This document shows positions 24,868 to 33,215 of a DNA stretch of 43,126 nucleotides, in pieces. The stretch comes from an uncultured Eubacteriales bacterium. Its GTDB lineage: Bacteria; Bacillota; Clostridia; Oscillospirales; Acutalibacteraceae. The notes beneath the pieces were generated by a model, which saw only the letters and a list, made by a program, of their open reading frames with translations, searched no databases and had not been told where the DNA came from. Position numbers and translations under genes: made by a program. The first letter of the stretch is position 1; each line of letters begins with the position of its first letter. Location: positions 1 through 43,126 of the forward strand of contig CAQBRY010000004.1 of NCBI GenBank assembly GCA_948762645.1, in the 5' to 3' direction.

Positions 24868-25818
24868 TTACTTTACCGCATTACCAAATATCTTTTTGTT
24901 TTTTAAGTCATTACGGTTCATTCCCCACGTTTTTATTAATGCTTCAAACTCCGGCATAGTTTTACACTTTTCAACCTTACCAATTATTATACCAGGACTT
25001 TTCTTCCACAAAAAAGTGTCACTAAGAAGTCCCTTACACTTTTGCAGGTCTTTTTCAGTAGCTTTTTGGGTATACCAAATTTCAAAATTCTTTTTATATT
25101 TTAGTAATTTATTAGTAGTATATTCTAGAATCAAGCCATTATATTTTTCTTTCTCTTTATTCAAATTGCTAATAGCATCCTCCGCACAATACAAAGCACT
25201 TAGAACTTCTACAGTTCTACACATAACCAATGCACATATAATTAATTTGTCTCTGTGATAATTCCTTTTATTCAGTATTAATGGCTTCTTTTGCAATTTT
25301 TTAAAATTTCCTCGTTGCTCATCAACTTGCCCTTTACAAGGATCTACGATACATGACCCATTTGACAAAGGACCCTTTATATGTTCGAAATAGAAGTCGC
25401 TAATTTTGTCGTACTTACCTGCTCCTATCTTATCAACTTCCTTTGCAAAAGCAAGGAAGTCCGCGCCTTCGGATTTACAATCATTTAAATATTTCTTTAC
25501 TTTAATCACAAGCTTATCAAAATAATCAAACAGATTATTCAAGTCGTCCTTCTTAATGCTACTATAATTATCGCAGATTTCTTTCCTAAGTATGGCTTTT
25601 AGGCTTGTTGATCTTTTAGCACGGGCATATTCCCTGTTATAATACTTTCGTTCAATCTGTGAAAAAGTCAAATATCCTTTACCTAACTTTTCGTTTGCTT
25701 TTTCTATTTCTGACGCAGTAGTCGGAGCTTCACTTGCTCCCTCCTTTATATTACTAAGATAATCCAAATTGCTATTCTTCACTTTAACAGTATTACTTTT
25801 TCTACCTCTTATTTCCAT
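24868..25818 (-). CDS. Paralog 2 of a tandem orphan pair with conserved termini
   Basis: 316 residues from the ATG at 25818, chosen because AAGGAG lies 9 bases before it; an ATG three codons earlier abuts the ribosome site. No family is recognised. The N-terminal 35 residues (with LDYLSNIKEGASEAP) and the C-terminal 70 residues (WYTQKATEKDLQKC, LSDTFLWKKSP, then FEALIKTWGMNRNDLKNKKI) match paralog 1 at 25945, while the middle 200 residues diverge. Six of its cysteines lie in the middle. There is no signal peptide or membrane segment. The product is basic and helical. The pair looks like a recent duplication with selection on the ends. Confidence 0.87.
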   Translation of the reverse strand: MEIRGRKSNTVKVKNSNLDYLSNIKEGASEAPTTASEIEKANEKLGKGYLTFSQIERKYYNREYARAKRSTSLKAILRKEICDNYSSIKKDDLNNLFDYFDKLVIKVKKYLNDCKSEGADFLAFAKEVDKIGAGKYDKISDFYFEHIKGPLSNGSCIVDPCKGQVDEQRGNFKKLQKKPLILNKRNYHRDKLIICALVMCRTVEVLSALYCAEDAISNLNKEKEKYNGLILEYTTNKLLKYKKNFEIWYTQKATEKDLQKCKGLLSDTFLWKKSPGIIIGKVEKCKTMPEFEALIKTWGMNRNDLKNKKIFGNAVK

Positions 25819-25837
25819 ATGCTTCATCTCCTTTGTA

Positions 25838-25857
25838 ATATATATATATATATATAT
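25838..25857. repeat. TA dinucleotide tract upstream of paralog 2
   Basis: About ten TA units between the ribosome site and a TTGAAT/TAATAT promoter (minus strand; -35 at 25882-25877, -10 at 25859-25854, 17-bp spacer). The tract starts inside the -10 element and fills the 5' leader. Length change could alter leader length and promoter strength. Confidence 0.75.
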
Positions 25858-25911
25858 TACAAAAAAATATAGATAAATTCAATATATTTTTATAAATAAT
25901 TCAACTATAAA

Positions 25912-25939
25912 AATTAGAGATATATTAATACATCTCCAG
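25912..25939 (-). terminator. Weaker terminator-like hairpin after paralog 1
   Basis: Stem around GAGAT/ATCTC with flanking imperfect pairs, same position relative to the stop (25945) as the terminator after paralog 2, and with homologous flanking sequence. It looks like a decayed copy of that terminator. Confidence 0.5.
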
Positions 25940-25944
25940 CTCTA

Positions 25945-26883
25945 TTACTTTACCGCATTACCAAATATCTTTTTATTTTTTAAGTCATTACGTTTCATTC
26001 CCCATTTTGCAATTAATGCTTCGAAGTCCTCCATAGTTTTACATTTGTTAATCTTATCAATCAACACTCTGGGACTTTTCTTCCATAAAAAAGTGTCACT
26101 AAGATTTCCTCTATACTTTTTCAAGTCGTTTTCAGTAGCTTTTTTTGTATACCACTCGGTAAAATTCATTTTATATTTTTCCAATTTTGATTTATCAGTC
26201 TTTTTTGATCTAAGAAATTTTGTTGCTTCCTCACAAGCACTCTGGATTTTTTCACTCACATTTGCAATTTCTTGATCAAAATTTTCTATATTTTCCTTTA
26301 GTCGTCCATTAACATCTGTTAAGTCAGATATAAATTCCTTGCATTCTTTCATAAACCCGTCTTTTTTTCTTCTGTATTCTTTTAAGTCTTTTGGTAAAAT
26401 TTTATGTTTCTTACTATCATCACATATAGTTTGATAATTATTATTCAATGTCCGGGCTCGTTCTGCATAGTCATCAACTAATACATTGAAAGAGAGACAT
26501 AAATTCTGAACTTTGTCTGTAAAAAGTCTCAAGTCAATTGATTTGACTAAATCTTTTTTATTGCTGCTTTCAAAAAACTCGGGAAAGCTTGAACCTAAAT
26601 TTTTACAATTTCTATTGATAACTATAATTAGATTATTAAGATCTGATTTCTTACTTCTACTATTTGTTTCCTTTTTTTTAATTTCTTCCATATTTTTTTT
26701 AAACGTCTCATACTGGGTTGAAAAATTTTCATACGTAGATTTAATTTGTTTTAAATTAATTTTTTCTTTTTCTTTCGAAGTTACAGGAGCCTCACTTGCT
26801 CCCTTCTTTATATTACTAAGATAATCAAAATTGTTAACCTTTACTTTAACAGAATTACTCCTTTTTTTACCGCTTATTGCCAT
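25945..26883 (-). CDS. Paralog 1 of a tandem orphan pair with conserved termini
   Basis: 312 residues from the ATG at 26883, which lies 9 bases after AAAGGGGG; a longer in-frame reading reaches 26943 but has no ribosome site. The ends match paralog 2 (FDYLSNIKKGASEAP at about 17-31; WYTKKATENDLKKY, LSDTFLWKKSP, WGMKRNDLKNKKIFGNAVK at the end). The centre is a different, longer coiled-coil-like region with heptads (KKNMEEIKKKETNSRSKKSD). No signal peptide. The shared ends suggest targeting or assembly signals, with the middle giving specificity; this is inference. It lies 67 bases downstream of aroQ, with its own promoter. Confidence 0.87.
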   Translation of the reverse strand: MAISGKKRSNSVKVKVNNFDYLSNIKKGASEAPVTSKEKEKINLKQIKSTYENFSTQYETFKKNMEEIKKKETNSRSKKSDLNNLIIVINRNCKNLGSSFPEFFESSNKKDLVKSIDLRLFTDKVQNLCLSFNVLVDDYAERARTLNNNYQTICDDSKKHKILPKDLKEYRRKKDGFMKECKEFISDLTDVNGRLKENIENFDQEIANVSEKIQSACEEATKFLRSKKTDKSKLEKYKMNFTEWYTKKATENDLKKYRGNLSDTFLWKKSPRVLIDKINKCKTMEDFEALIAKWGMKRNDLKNKKIFGNAVK

Positions 26884-26903
26884 ATTCCACATCCCCCTTT
26901 GCA

Positions 26904-26921
26904 ATATATATATATATATAA
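26904..26921. repeat. TA dinucleotide tract in the promoter of paralog 1
   Basis: Nine TA units. On the minus strand TTGATT (26943-26938) is followed after 17 bp by TATATA (26920-26915), so the -10 element lies inside the tract. AAAGGGGG follows. The equivalent tract upstream of paralog 2 differs in length. Confidence 0.75.
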
Positions 26922-26949
26922 CAAAAAATAAAGAAAAAATCAATATGTT

Positions 26950-27387
26950 TTATATAATATTTTTTAAAGCATCTATGCCCAAAAAATAACTGTTTTTTCC
27001 AAACCCAGTTATTTGTCCGACACATACACTAGCTATCACAGACTTAGATCTGAATTCCTCTCTTGTATATATATTCGACATATGAACTTCTACAAAAGGT
27101 ATCCTTATGGCAGAAATAGCATCTCTCAGACAATAACTATAATGCGCCAAAGCACCTGCATTAATGATCCCTCCTGAAATATCATCCCTTACTTCTTGAA
27201 TTTTGTCTATTAGGGCACCTTCAAAATTTGTCTGGAAAACCTCACAAGATAATCCCGCACTGTCTGCATATTCTATTATTTGGCACTTTATTTTATCTGC
27301 AGTTTCCTCACCATATATTCCTTTTTCTCTAATTCCTGTCATATTAAGATTTGGTCCCAATAATACTACTATATTTTTTCTTTTCAA
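26950..27387 (-). CDS. aroQ: Type II 3-dehydroquinate dehydratase
   Basis: About 145 residues. VVLLGPNLNMTG near the N-terminus, catalytic Tyr in GIYGEE, INAGALAHYSYCLRDAI with the catalytic His, and HMSNIYTREEFRSKSVIA; GFGKNSYFLGIDAL closes it. It dehydrates 3-dehydroquinate in the shikimate pathway. I favour the TTG at 27387, preceded by GGTGA, because it gives the usual short start before VVLLGPNLN; a GTG four codons earlier is possible. It follows yqeG, a common neighbour of aro genes in Firmicutes. Confidence 0.93.
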   Translation of the reverse strand: MKRKNIVVLLGPNLNMTGIREKGIYGEETADKIKCQIIEYADSAGLSCEVFQTNFEGALIDKIQEVRDDISGGIINAGALAHYSYCLRDAISAIRIPFVEVHMSNIYTREEFRSKSVIASVCVGQITGFGKNSYFLGIDALKNII

Positions 27388-27411
27388 CAAAATCACCAAC
27401 TATCAACGTAA

Positions 27412-27921
27412 TTATTTATTATCAAAATCTTTATTTTTTTTAAGATTTTTTCGTATGGGTTTTTCGACCCATCTTTTGACTTTAGATATCAAACTTTTTT
27501 TAACACCGACAGGGTCAACTAATATAGATTTTATTCCATATATATTCGCTCCTAAAATATCAGTAAAAATTTGGTCGCCTATCAAAATACATTTATCTTT
27601 GTTGCAAGAAACTATATTTAAAGCTCTGATTATACCTAAAGGTGTAGGCTTAAAACTAGAATATATAAATGGCAAGTTTAGTCTTTTAGCAATAAACTGT
27701 ACTCTGCTTTTATAATTATTGGAAACAAGAACTACCTTTATATTATTAGCTAGAATTTCTCCAAGCCACGATCTAAATCCAGGAATCAACTTAGGTGAAT
27801 CATGCTGTGCTATAGTATCGTCTATATCCAGCAAAATACACTCTATATTATTTCTCTTAAAAAAACATATTTCTATATCAATAATTTTTTCATAATAAAA
27901 ACCGGGATTAAAAAGACTCAT
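27412..27921 (-). CDS. YqeG family HAD phosphatase
   Basis: 169 residues. HAD motif I DIDDTIAQ (about 34-41), motif II VVLVSNN, and motif IV GDQIFTDILGAN. The DxDxT nucleophile is intact. YqeG proteins are IIIA-type HAD phosphatases; members include phosphatidylglycerol-phosphate phosphatases in some lineages and unknown ones in Firmicutes. It heads the yqeG-aroQ operon. Confidence 0.9.
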   Translation of the reverse strand: MSLFNPGFYYEKIIDIEICFFKRNNIECILLDIDDTIAQHDSPKLIPGFRSWLGEILANNIKVVLVSNNYKSRVQFIAKRLNLPFIYSSFKPTPLGIIRALNIVSCNKDKCILIGDQIFTDILGANIYGIKSILVDPVGVKKSLISKVKRWVEKPIRKNLKKNKDFDNK

Positions 27922-27980
27922 ATTATTTTATTCCCCAATAAACAATGATAATAGTAGAAAACTATGCAAATATACAAATA

Positions 27981-28004
27981 TAGTGGCTATTAAATTAGCC
28001 ACTA
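27981..28004 (-). terminator. Terminator-like hairpin after rpsU
   Basis: Perfect 9-bp arms TAGTGGCTA/TAGCCACTA with a 6-base loop (27981-27989, 27996-28004). The minus-strand tail is T-rich but interrupted. It lies 7 bases after the rpsU stop. Confidence 0.6.
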
Positions 28005-28010
28005 CAAAAC

Positions 28011-28352
28011 TTAAAAGTAATTACTTTTTTTTCTATTTTTCTTTCTTGCCTCTTTAGATTTCTTCTTTCTCTTTACAGAGGGCTTATCATAAGCTTCCCT
28101 TTTTCTTACTTCTGATATAACTCCAGAACTTTGTCTTTTGAAACGTCTAAGGGCGCTATCCAAAGATTCATTCTTACCAACTATAACTTTATCAGATTTG
28201 AAGGAACCGTCGCTGTCTTTCGGTTTGTTTTCTGATTGTACAGGCTTTGGCACCGCGGTTTGATTTTCATTATTTCCCTGATCGTTATTTTCATTTAACT
28301 GAGCAGTGACTTTATCTTGTATCTCATTCGTTGAGGATTCATTATTCGACAT
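28011..28352 (-). CDS. rpsU: 30S ribosomal protein S21 with an N-terminal extension
   Basis: The C-terminal 58 residues are an ordinary S21 (KNESLDSALRRFKRQSS, EVRKREAYDKPSVKRKKKS). The first ~55 residues are an extra, polar, disordered segment rich in Asn, Gln, Glu and Lys (starts MSNNESSTNEIQDKV). The extension is real on the sequence: there is no ATG/GTG/TTG near the usual start, and AGGAGGG sits 6 bases before the ATG at 28352. Typical clostridial S21 is about 58 residues. It binds 16S rRNA near the anti-Shine-Dalgarno region, so an extension there could affect initiation. Confidence 0.93.
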   Translation of the reverse strand: MSNNESSTNEIQDKVTAQLNENNDQGNNENQTAVPKPVQSENKPKDSDGSFKSDKVIVGKNESLDSALRRFKRQSSGVISEVRKREAYDKPSVKRKKKSKEARKKNRKKSNYF

Positions 28353-28498
28353 TATTTTCCCTCCTATCCAATAAAAACTAGCGAGTATAAATTTTTATAT
28401 TATACGATATGCATTATACCTTAAAAAATCAAATATTGTCAATACTATATAATTTTTAAAATATAAAAGTGACCACTAATTACTTAGCTTTATAAAAA

Positions 28499-29434
28499 TC
28501 ATATTTTATTAAAACTTCCTAAAACATTCTCAATTTTATGTCTAACTACTTCCTTTATAGCTGATCTTGCATCTGTTAAATACTGCCTTGGATCGAAATG
28601 TTTAGGATGTAGTGATAAATGCTCTCTAATAGAAGCAGTCATAGCAAGACGAAGGTCTGAATCTACGTTTATTTTGCAAACTGCCATTTTAGAAGATTTT
28701 TTGAGCAAATCTTCAGGTACCCCAATAGCATCTTCAAGACTTCCTCCAAATTTATTTATTTTCTCTACTAAATTAGGCAAAACACTCGATGCTCCGTGAA
28801 GTACTATTGGAAACTGCGGTAATTTTTTCTGGATTTCTTTCAGTATATCAAACCTAAGCTCTACCTTATGCCCCGGCTTAAATTTATAAGCTCCATGGCT
28901 CGTACCTATTGCTATGGCCAAAGAATCCACACCTGTTTTATTTACAAAATCCTCAACTTGAGAAGGGTCTGTATAAGAAGAATCTTTTTCAGATACATTT
29001 ACATCGTCTTCTATACCTGCAAGTTTTCCAAGTTCACCTTCTACAGTTACGTTATATTTATGAGCATAGTCTACAACTTTTTTTGTAACTTCAACGTTTT
29101 CGTCATAACTTAAACTCGACCCATCTATCATAACAGATGTAAATCCACCGTCTATACAGCTTTTACAAAGTTCAAAAGAATCTCCATGATCCAAATGAAG
29201 TGCTATAGGAATATTTGTTTCTTCAACGGCTGCTTCTACAAGCCTAACTAAATATTTATGTTTCGCATATTTTCTGGCCCCTGCGGAAACTTGTAAAATT
29301 ACGGGGGATTTCATTTCTTCACAAGCCTCCGTTATACCTTGTATTATTTCCATGTTATTAACATTAAACGCGCCCACAGCATACCCTTCATTATAAGCTT
29401 TTTTTAGCATTTCCTTTGTATTTACCAGTCCCAT
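28499..29434 (-). CDS. fba: Class II fructose-bisphosphate aldolase
   Basis: About 311 residues from the ATG at 29434 (MGLVNTKEMLKKAYNEGYAV, the family's usual start), preceded by GGGAGTG; a longer in-frame reading is not supported. Zinc-binding LHLDHGDS (about 80-88), FDPRQYLTDARSAIK close to the end, and catalytic NKTGVDSLAIAIGTSHGAYK. Cleaves fructose 1,6-bisphosphate in glycolysis, or runs in reverse. Single-gene unit. Confidence 0.95.
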   Translation of the reverse strand: MGLVNTKEMLKKAYNEGYAVGAFNVNNMEIIQGITEACEEMKSPVILQVSAGARKYAKHKYLVRLVEAAVEETNIPIALHLDHGDSFELCKSCIDGGFTSVMIDGSSLSYDENVEVTKKVVDYAHKYNVTVEGELGKLAGIEDDVNVSEKDSSYTDPSQVEDFVNKTGVDSLAIAIGTSHGAYKFKPGHKVELRFDILKEIQKKLPQFPIVLHGASSVLPNLVEKINKFGGSLEDAIGVPEDLLKKSSKMAVCKINVDSDLRLAMTASIREHLSLHPKHFDPRQYLTDARSAIKEVVRHKIENVLGSFNKI

Positions 29435-29517
29435 TATACTATTCACTCCCAAATAAAAATACATATAATATCTATATCGAATATTATATGTATTATAAAT
29501 TAAATTAAAAGTATATA

Positions 29518-30987
29518 CTAGTTATTTCTTCTTCTCATAATAAATACCCATATTCCTGCTATTATGACTATCACCGGAAGAGCAACTGCAAAAACAATTC
29601 CCAAAATAGCACTGCTTTGAGCATTCATTCCAATAGACTGTCCTGTAAGGGATTTAGATTCTATATTTACTACTTCTTCTTTACGCCCTGCGATCAAACT
29701 TAAGAAATTTAAGAAATATGAAGAGTTATTAAGTGAACTTCTCGAAAGCATACCTGAATCTACGGCTGTAACTGATCCTACCAGTGTAAATGTAGATTTT
29801 TCATCAGAACCTTCTTTTTTCTCAGTCGATAAAACCATCGCCGGAATTGGTCCCTTAATTTTTGAATCACTAATATTCCATTTTTCATCGGCATCTTCTG
29901 GCATTACGCATGAAGACTCCGAAAATTCAAGAAGCGTTTCAACTTTTTCTTCATTTAATATTTTAATAGGTCTACTAATCGGTATCGCAACCGGTATTGA
30001 CTGACTTTTGAGTTTTTCTGTATACGTCATGCTTACGTAATCCGTAAGTGTATTAAAGAAATTATTTGATGCAAATACCTTAGAAGGATCTGTTTCAAGA
30101 ACTATTCCATGCTGGGCTTCGATTCCCCAGTCGCTAAGAAGTGAATTTAATTTTTCTGCATTACTCTGGTAAGGATTAATAAAACATATTATATTTTTTC
30201 CAAAATTACCTTTATTCTTCAAGTATTCCTTAATTTTGCTTAAAGCTTCATCATCAAAATCTCTTGCGGGAGCATATATAATAGACAAATTGGAATCTTC
30301 ATCTATGTCATCTGTGAGAAGTGATTTAGAAACTACGTCATAATTATTATTTTTTAACATTCTTGTAAATGAGTCGGAAGACATCTCTTCAAAACCTGTA
30401 AGCATCGTAATTTTTATCTTTTCATCGCTTATAACTCCAATAATAGCCGAAGTCATAGTCTGCTCCGCCTTAGACGACGCTATATTCATCCCCATATATG
30501 ACTGCTGAACATCAAAAATATCGTTTGCCGAAAGAATTTTATATCTTCCGTTGTCAACGCACTTTACAATTATACCATTATCACTAAGTTCATCTTCGCC
30601 ATAAGAACTTTTAAGCCCCGGATTTTGTTCAAGGTCAGCATACTTTACACTTATTTTATCATTATACTTAGAATATTCGTTTATAACGCTATTAGCTTGA
30701 GAGAAGTAGTCTCCATTGGCAACAAAATTTTCCTGACTATTAAGCACTGTTATCTCAATTTGTTTGTCTAACTTAGATAAATAGTCTACAGAATCCTGAG
30801 TTAAACTAAAAGCCTTATTTTTAGTAATATCAAATTCTAAGGAAAATTTATCCGTACACATCTTCGCTGCAACATTAAGAAGTACTACCGTAACAACTGC
30901 TAAAATAGTTATGAACGTATATAAACCGTCATATCTAAATTTAGGATCCTTAAATTTACTCATAATTGATGATTTGTCTAATTTCAT
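29518..30987 (-). CDS. GldG-like auxiliary component of an ABC transporter
   Basis: 489 residues with one N-terminal membrane segment (about 22-44), a large extracytoplasmic domain (SLTQDSVDYLSKLDKQIEIT, then AEQTMTSAIIGVI in the middle) and one C-terminal membrane segment (about 462-484). This is the GldG/DUF4350-like layout. It is third in the cluster ATPase-permease-GldG. In Bacteroidetes GldAFG was tied to gliding; in Clostridia the role is unknown. Confidence 0.87.
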   Translation of the reverse strand: MKLDKSSIMSKFKDPKFRYDGLYTFITILAVVTVVLLNVAAKMCTDKFSLEFDITKNKAFSLTQDSVDYLSKLDKQIEITVLNSQENFVANGDYFSQANSVINEYSKYNDKISVKYADLEQNPGLKSSYGEDELSDNGIIVKCVDNGRYKILSANDIFDVQQSYMGMNIASSKAEQTMTSAIIGVISDEKIKITMLTGFEEMSSDSFTRMLKNNNYDVVSKSLLTDDIDEDSNLSIIYAPARDFDDEALSKIKEYLKNKGNFGKNIICFINPYQSNAEKLNSLLSDWGIEAQHGIVLETDPSKVFASNNFFNTLTDYVSMTYTEKLKSQSIPVAIPISRPIKILNEEKVETLLEFSESSCVMPEDADEKWNISDSKIKGPIPAMVLSTEKKEGSDEKSTFTLVGSVTAVDSGMLSRSSLNNSSYFLNFLSLIAGRKEEVVNIESKSLTGQSIGMNAQSSAILGIVFAVALPVIVIIAGIWVFIMRRRNN

Positions 30988-31002
30988 ATTAATTTTCCCC
31001 CC

Positions 31003-31707
31003 TTAGTTCCATCTCTTTTTTTCTAAAACTCTAGTTGTCAAAAACAGGAAAAGCAAACATACGCTTAGGAAAAATACTATATCTGCTACATTTATAAGTC
31101 CTAACGTAAAACTCTTATAATGTTTAGAAAATGAAAGGTATGAAATTATTTCATGTAAAGTTTTATCAGTAAAAAATCCGGCTATACCATCCATTAAAAG
31201 TATAAGCAGCGATACAGCATAACTTGATATTGCCGATACAACTTGACTTTCTGTCAAAGAAGATAAAAATATCCCTACAGCTATTAAAGCAGCCCCCATT
31301 AAAAATAACCCCACAAAATTTCCTACTATCTCTATCCAATTAGGTACCGTATAATAAGCAATAATAATACCATAAACTAATGTTATGCCTATACCAACTG
31401 TATAAACGGCAAGAGCGGAAAAATATTTTCCAAGAACTATCGACCAAGAACTAATTGGAGCTGTAAACAAAGCTTGATCTGTTTTGGCTCTTTTTTCTTC
31501 ACTGATTAACCTCATAGTAAGTATTGGCATCAAAAATACCGTTATCATAAGTAAATTGGCAAAAACTCCATTAAGACTCGCACTATCGGAAAAGAGGGAA
31601 GTAGCCCAAAAAAATATTCCACTAAAAAGATAAAGCACAGCTATAAAAATATATCCAACTATAGAATTAAAATATGAGGACATCTCTTTTTTAAATATCG
31701 CTATCAT
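31003..31707 (-). CDS. ABC-2 type permease (GldF-like)
   Basis: About 234 residues with six membrane segments. I choose the ATG at 31707 because AAAGGAGTGA lies 8 bases upstream, inside the end of the ATPase gene; a longer reading starts at 31728. ABC-2 family features include the EEKRAKTDQALFTAPISSWS loop between helices 2 and 3. It pairs with the ATPase at 31691-32794 and the GldG-like protein. Confidence 0.9.
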   Translation of the reverse strand: MIAIFKKEMSSYFNSIVGYIFIAVLYLFSGIFFWATSLFSDSASLNGVFANLLMITVFLMPILTMRLISEEKRAKTDQALFTAPISSWSIVLGKYFSALAVYTVGIGITLVYGIIIAYYTVPNWIEIVGNFVGLFLMGAALIAVGIFLSSLTESQVVSAISSYAVSLLILLMDGIAGFFTDKTLHEIISYLSFSKHYKSFTLGLINVADIVFFLSVCLLFLFLTTRVLEKKRWN

Positions 31708-32794
31708 TACTGTCACTCCTTTGAACACTGGTATTCTCAGCAGTATTTTCTAAACTTTCGTCTGCATTATCATCATTCAGAACTTCTTTATCATTTAAAG
31801 ATTCTTCTTGGCTGCCTTGTAAATCTTCTGCAGTTTCATTACATTCACCATTGATAACATTATCTTGCCTACTTGTAAGCTCAATAAATACGTCCTCTAA
31901 AGAAGGCTCCATTATATCAAATTTTATTATAGGCATATCGTTTTGAGCAAGAGCTTTAAACATTCCCCTTCTTATATCAAATCCCTTTTCAAAAGTTATA
32001 ATATACTCGTATATATTATCACCTTTATGGGATATATCATTAATTTCAATTACTCCTTGCACTTCTTTTATGATTTCTTGTACTTTTTGAGTGTCCCCGT
32101 CCACTTGAGCTACAATTTTATCAGACATATGTGAAGTACCGGATAAAAGTTCCGCAGGATTATCCGCTACTATTCTTCCCTTATTAATAACTAAAATCCT
32201 ACTGCATACAGCCTGAACTTCAGAAAGAATATGAGAAGAAAATATGACCGTATGATTTTTAGACAGACTCTTTATAAGGTTCCTTACACTTATAATTTGC
32301 TTTGGGTCAAGCCCAACGGTCGGCTCATCTAAAATTATAACCGGAGGATATCCAATAAGCGCTTGAGCAATACCGATTCTTTGCTTATATCCTTTAGATA
32401 ATTTTTTAATAGTTCTATTATACACGTCTAATATGCCGACCTTTTCGCATATTTCATTTATATGCTGCTGTTTATTTAACCTTACCTTCTTAAGATCATA
32501 CATAAAATTGAGATATCCTTTTACAGTCATATCCATATATAAAGGAGGTTGCTCAGGAAGATATCCTATTCTTGATTTTGCTTTTTTAGGTTCTCTGATG
32601 ATATCAAATCCATCTATCAAAACGGTTCCTTTAGTAGGAGCAATATATCCTGTTATTATATTCATGGTAGTAGATTTTCCTGCTCCATTAGGTCCGAGAA
32701 ATCCTAGTATCTCTCCTTCATTCACAGTAAAATTGATCTCATCTAAAGCTTTTTTACCCGCATAATATTTTTCTATTTTTTTTACTTCAATCAC
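31691..32794 (-). CDS. ABC transporter ATP-binding protein (GldA-like) with acidic tail
   Basis: About 367 residues from the GTG at 32794 (AAGGGG about 9 bases upstream). Walker A GPNGAGKST (about 34-42), signature LSKGYKQRIGIAQ, Walker B VIILDEPTVGLDP, and the switch His in VIFSSHILSE. Residues from about 318 to the end form an extra Asp/Glu/Ser-rich tail (EDLQGSQEESLNDKEVLNDD), absent from typical GldA-type ATPases. It overlaps the permease by 17 bases. Confidence 0.92.
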   Translation of the reverse strand: MIEVKKIEKYYAGKKALDEINFTVNEGEILGFLGPNGAGKSTTMNIITGYIAPTKGTVLIDGFDIIREPKKAKSRIGYLPEQPPLYMDMTVKGYLNFMYDLKKVRLNKQQHINEICEKVGILDVYNRTIKKLSKGYKQRIGIAQALIGYPPVIILDEPTVGLDPKQIISVRNLIKSLSKNHTVIFSSHILSEVQAVCSRILVINKGRIVADNPAELLSGTSHMSDKIVAQVDGDTQKVQEIIKEVQGVIEINDISHKGDNIYEYIITFEKGFDIRRGMFKALAQNDMPIIKFDIMEPSLEDVFIELTSRQDNVINGECNETAEDLQGSQEESLNDKEVLNDDNADESLENTAENTSVQRSDSNDSDI

Positions 32795-32833
32795 TATTAA
32801 AGACCCCTTCCTATATATAAATATATAAATAAT

Positions 32834-32870
32834 CTCCCATATCGTTACTTTTAATAACATCCTATGGGAG
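32834..32870 (-). terminator. Possible terminator after rpsR
   Basis: Outer arms CTCCCATA/TATGGGAG (32834-32841 with 32863-32870) and an inner GTTA/TAAC pairing form a bulged hairpin 25 bases after the rpsR stop. The downstream tract is only moderately T-rich, so it may leak into the ABC genes. Confidence 0.45.
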
Positions 32871-32895
32871 AAAGAACTTAAAATGAAAACGGGCT

Positions 32896-33162
32896 TTAGT
32901 CGCTGGTATATGAAAGAAGCGCTAAATACCTTGCTCTTTTTATAGCAGTAGTAAGTACCCTTTGATGTCTGGCGCAGGTACCAGTAACTCTACGAGGAAG
33001 TATTTTAGATCTTTCGGACATAAATCTTCTTAACTTTGAAGCATCTTTATAATCGATTACCGCTCCTCTGTCCGTACAAAACTGGCACACTTTCTTACGT
33101 CTGCGTCCGCCTCTGTGATCTCTTCTATCTTGTCTTTCTGCTCTTTCCGGCTTATCTGACAT
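32896..33162 (-). CDS. rpsR: 30S ribosomal protein S18
   Basis: 88 residues: basic N-terminus (RRDHRGGRRRKKVCQFC), then the core KDASKLRRFMSERSKILPRR and TGTCARHQRVLTTAIKRARY. It keeps CxxC and a further Cys, so it may bind zinc (C+ form). It is the last gene of the rpsF-ssb-rpsR operon and pairs with S6 in the 30S platform. Confidence 0.97.
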   Translation of the reverse strand: MSDKPERAERQDRRDHRGGRRRKKVCQFCTDRGAVIDYKDASKLRRFMSERSKILPRRVTGTCARHQRVLTTAIKRARYLALLSYTSD

Positions 33163-33215
33163 TGTTTTATTTCCCTCCCTTTATCTAAATAATTAAGTTA
33201 AAAATTTTTTAAAAA

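Noticed and set aside
25835..26925. Insertion sequence or transposon at the paralog pair
   Set aside because: No transposase, no terminal inverted repeats; the duplicated flanks are explained by tandem gene duplication.
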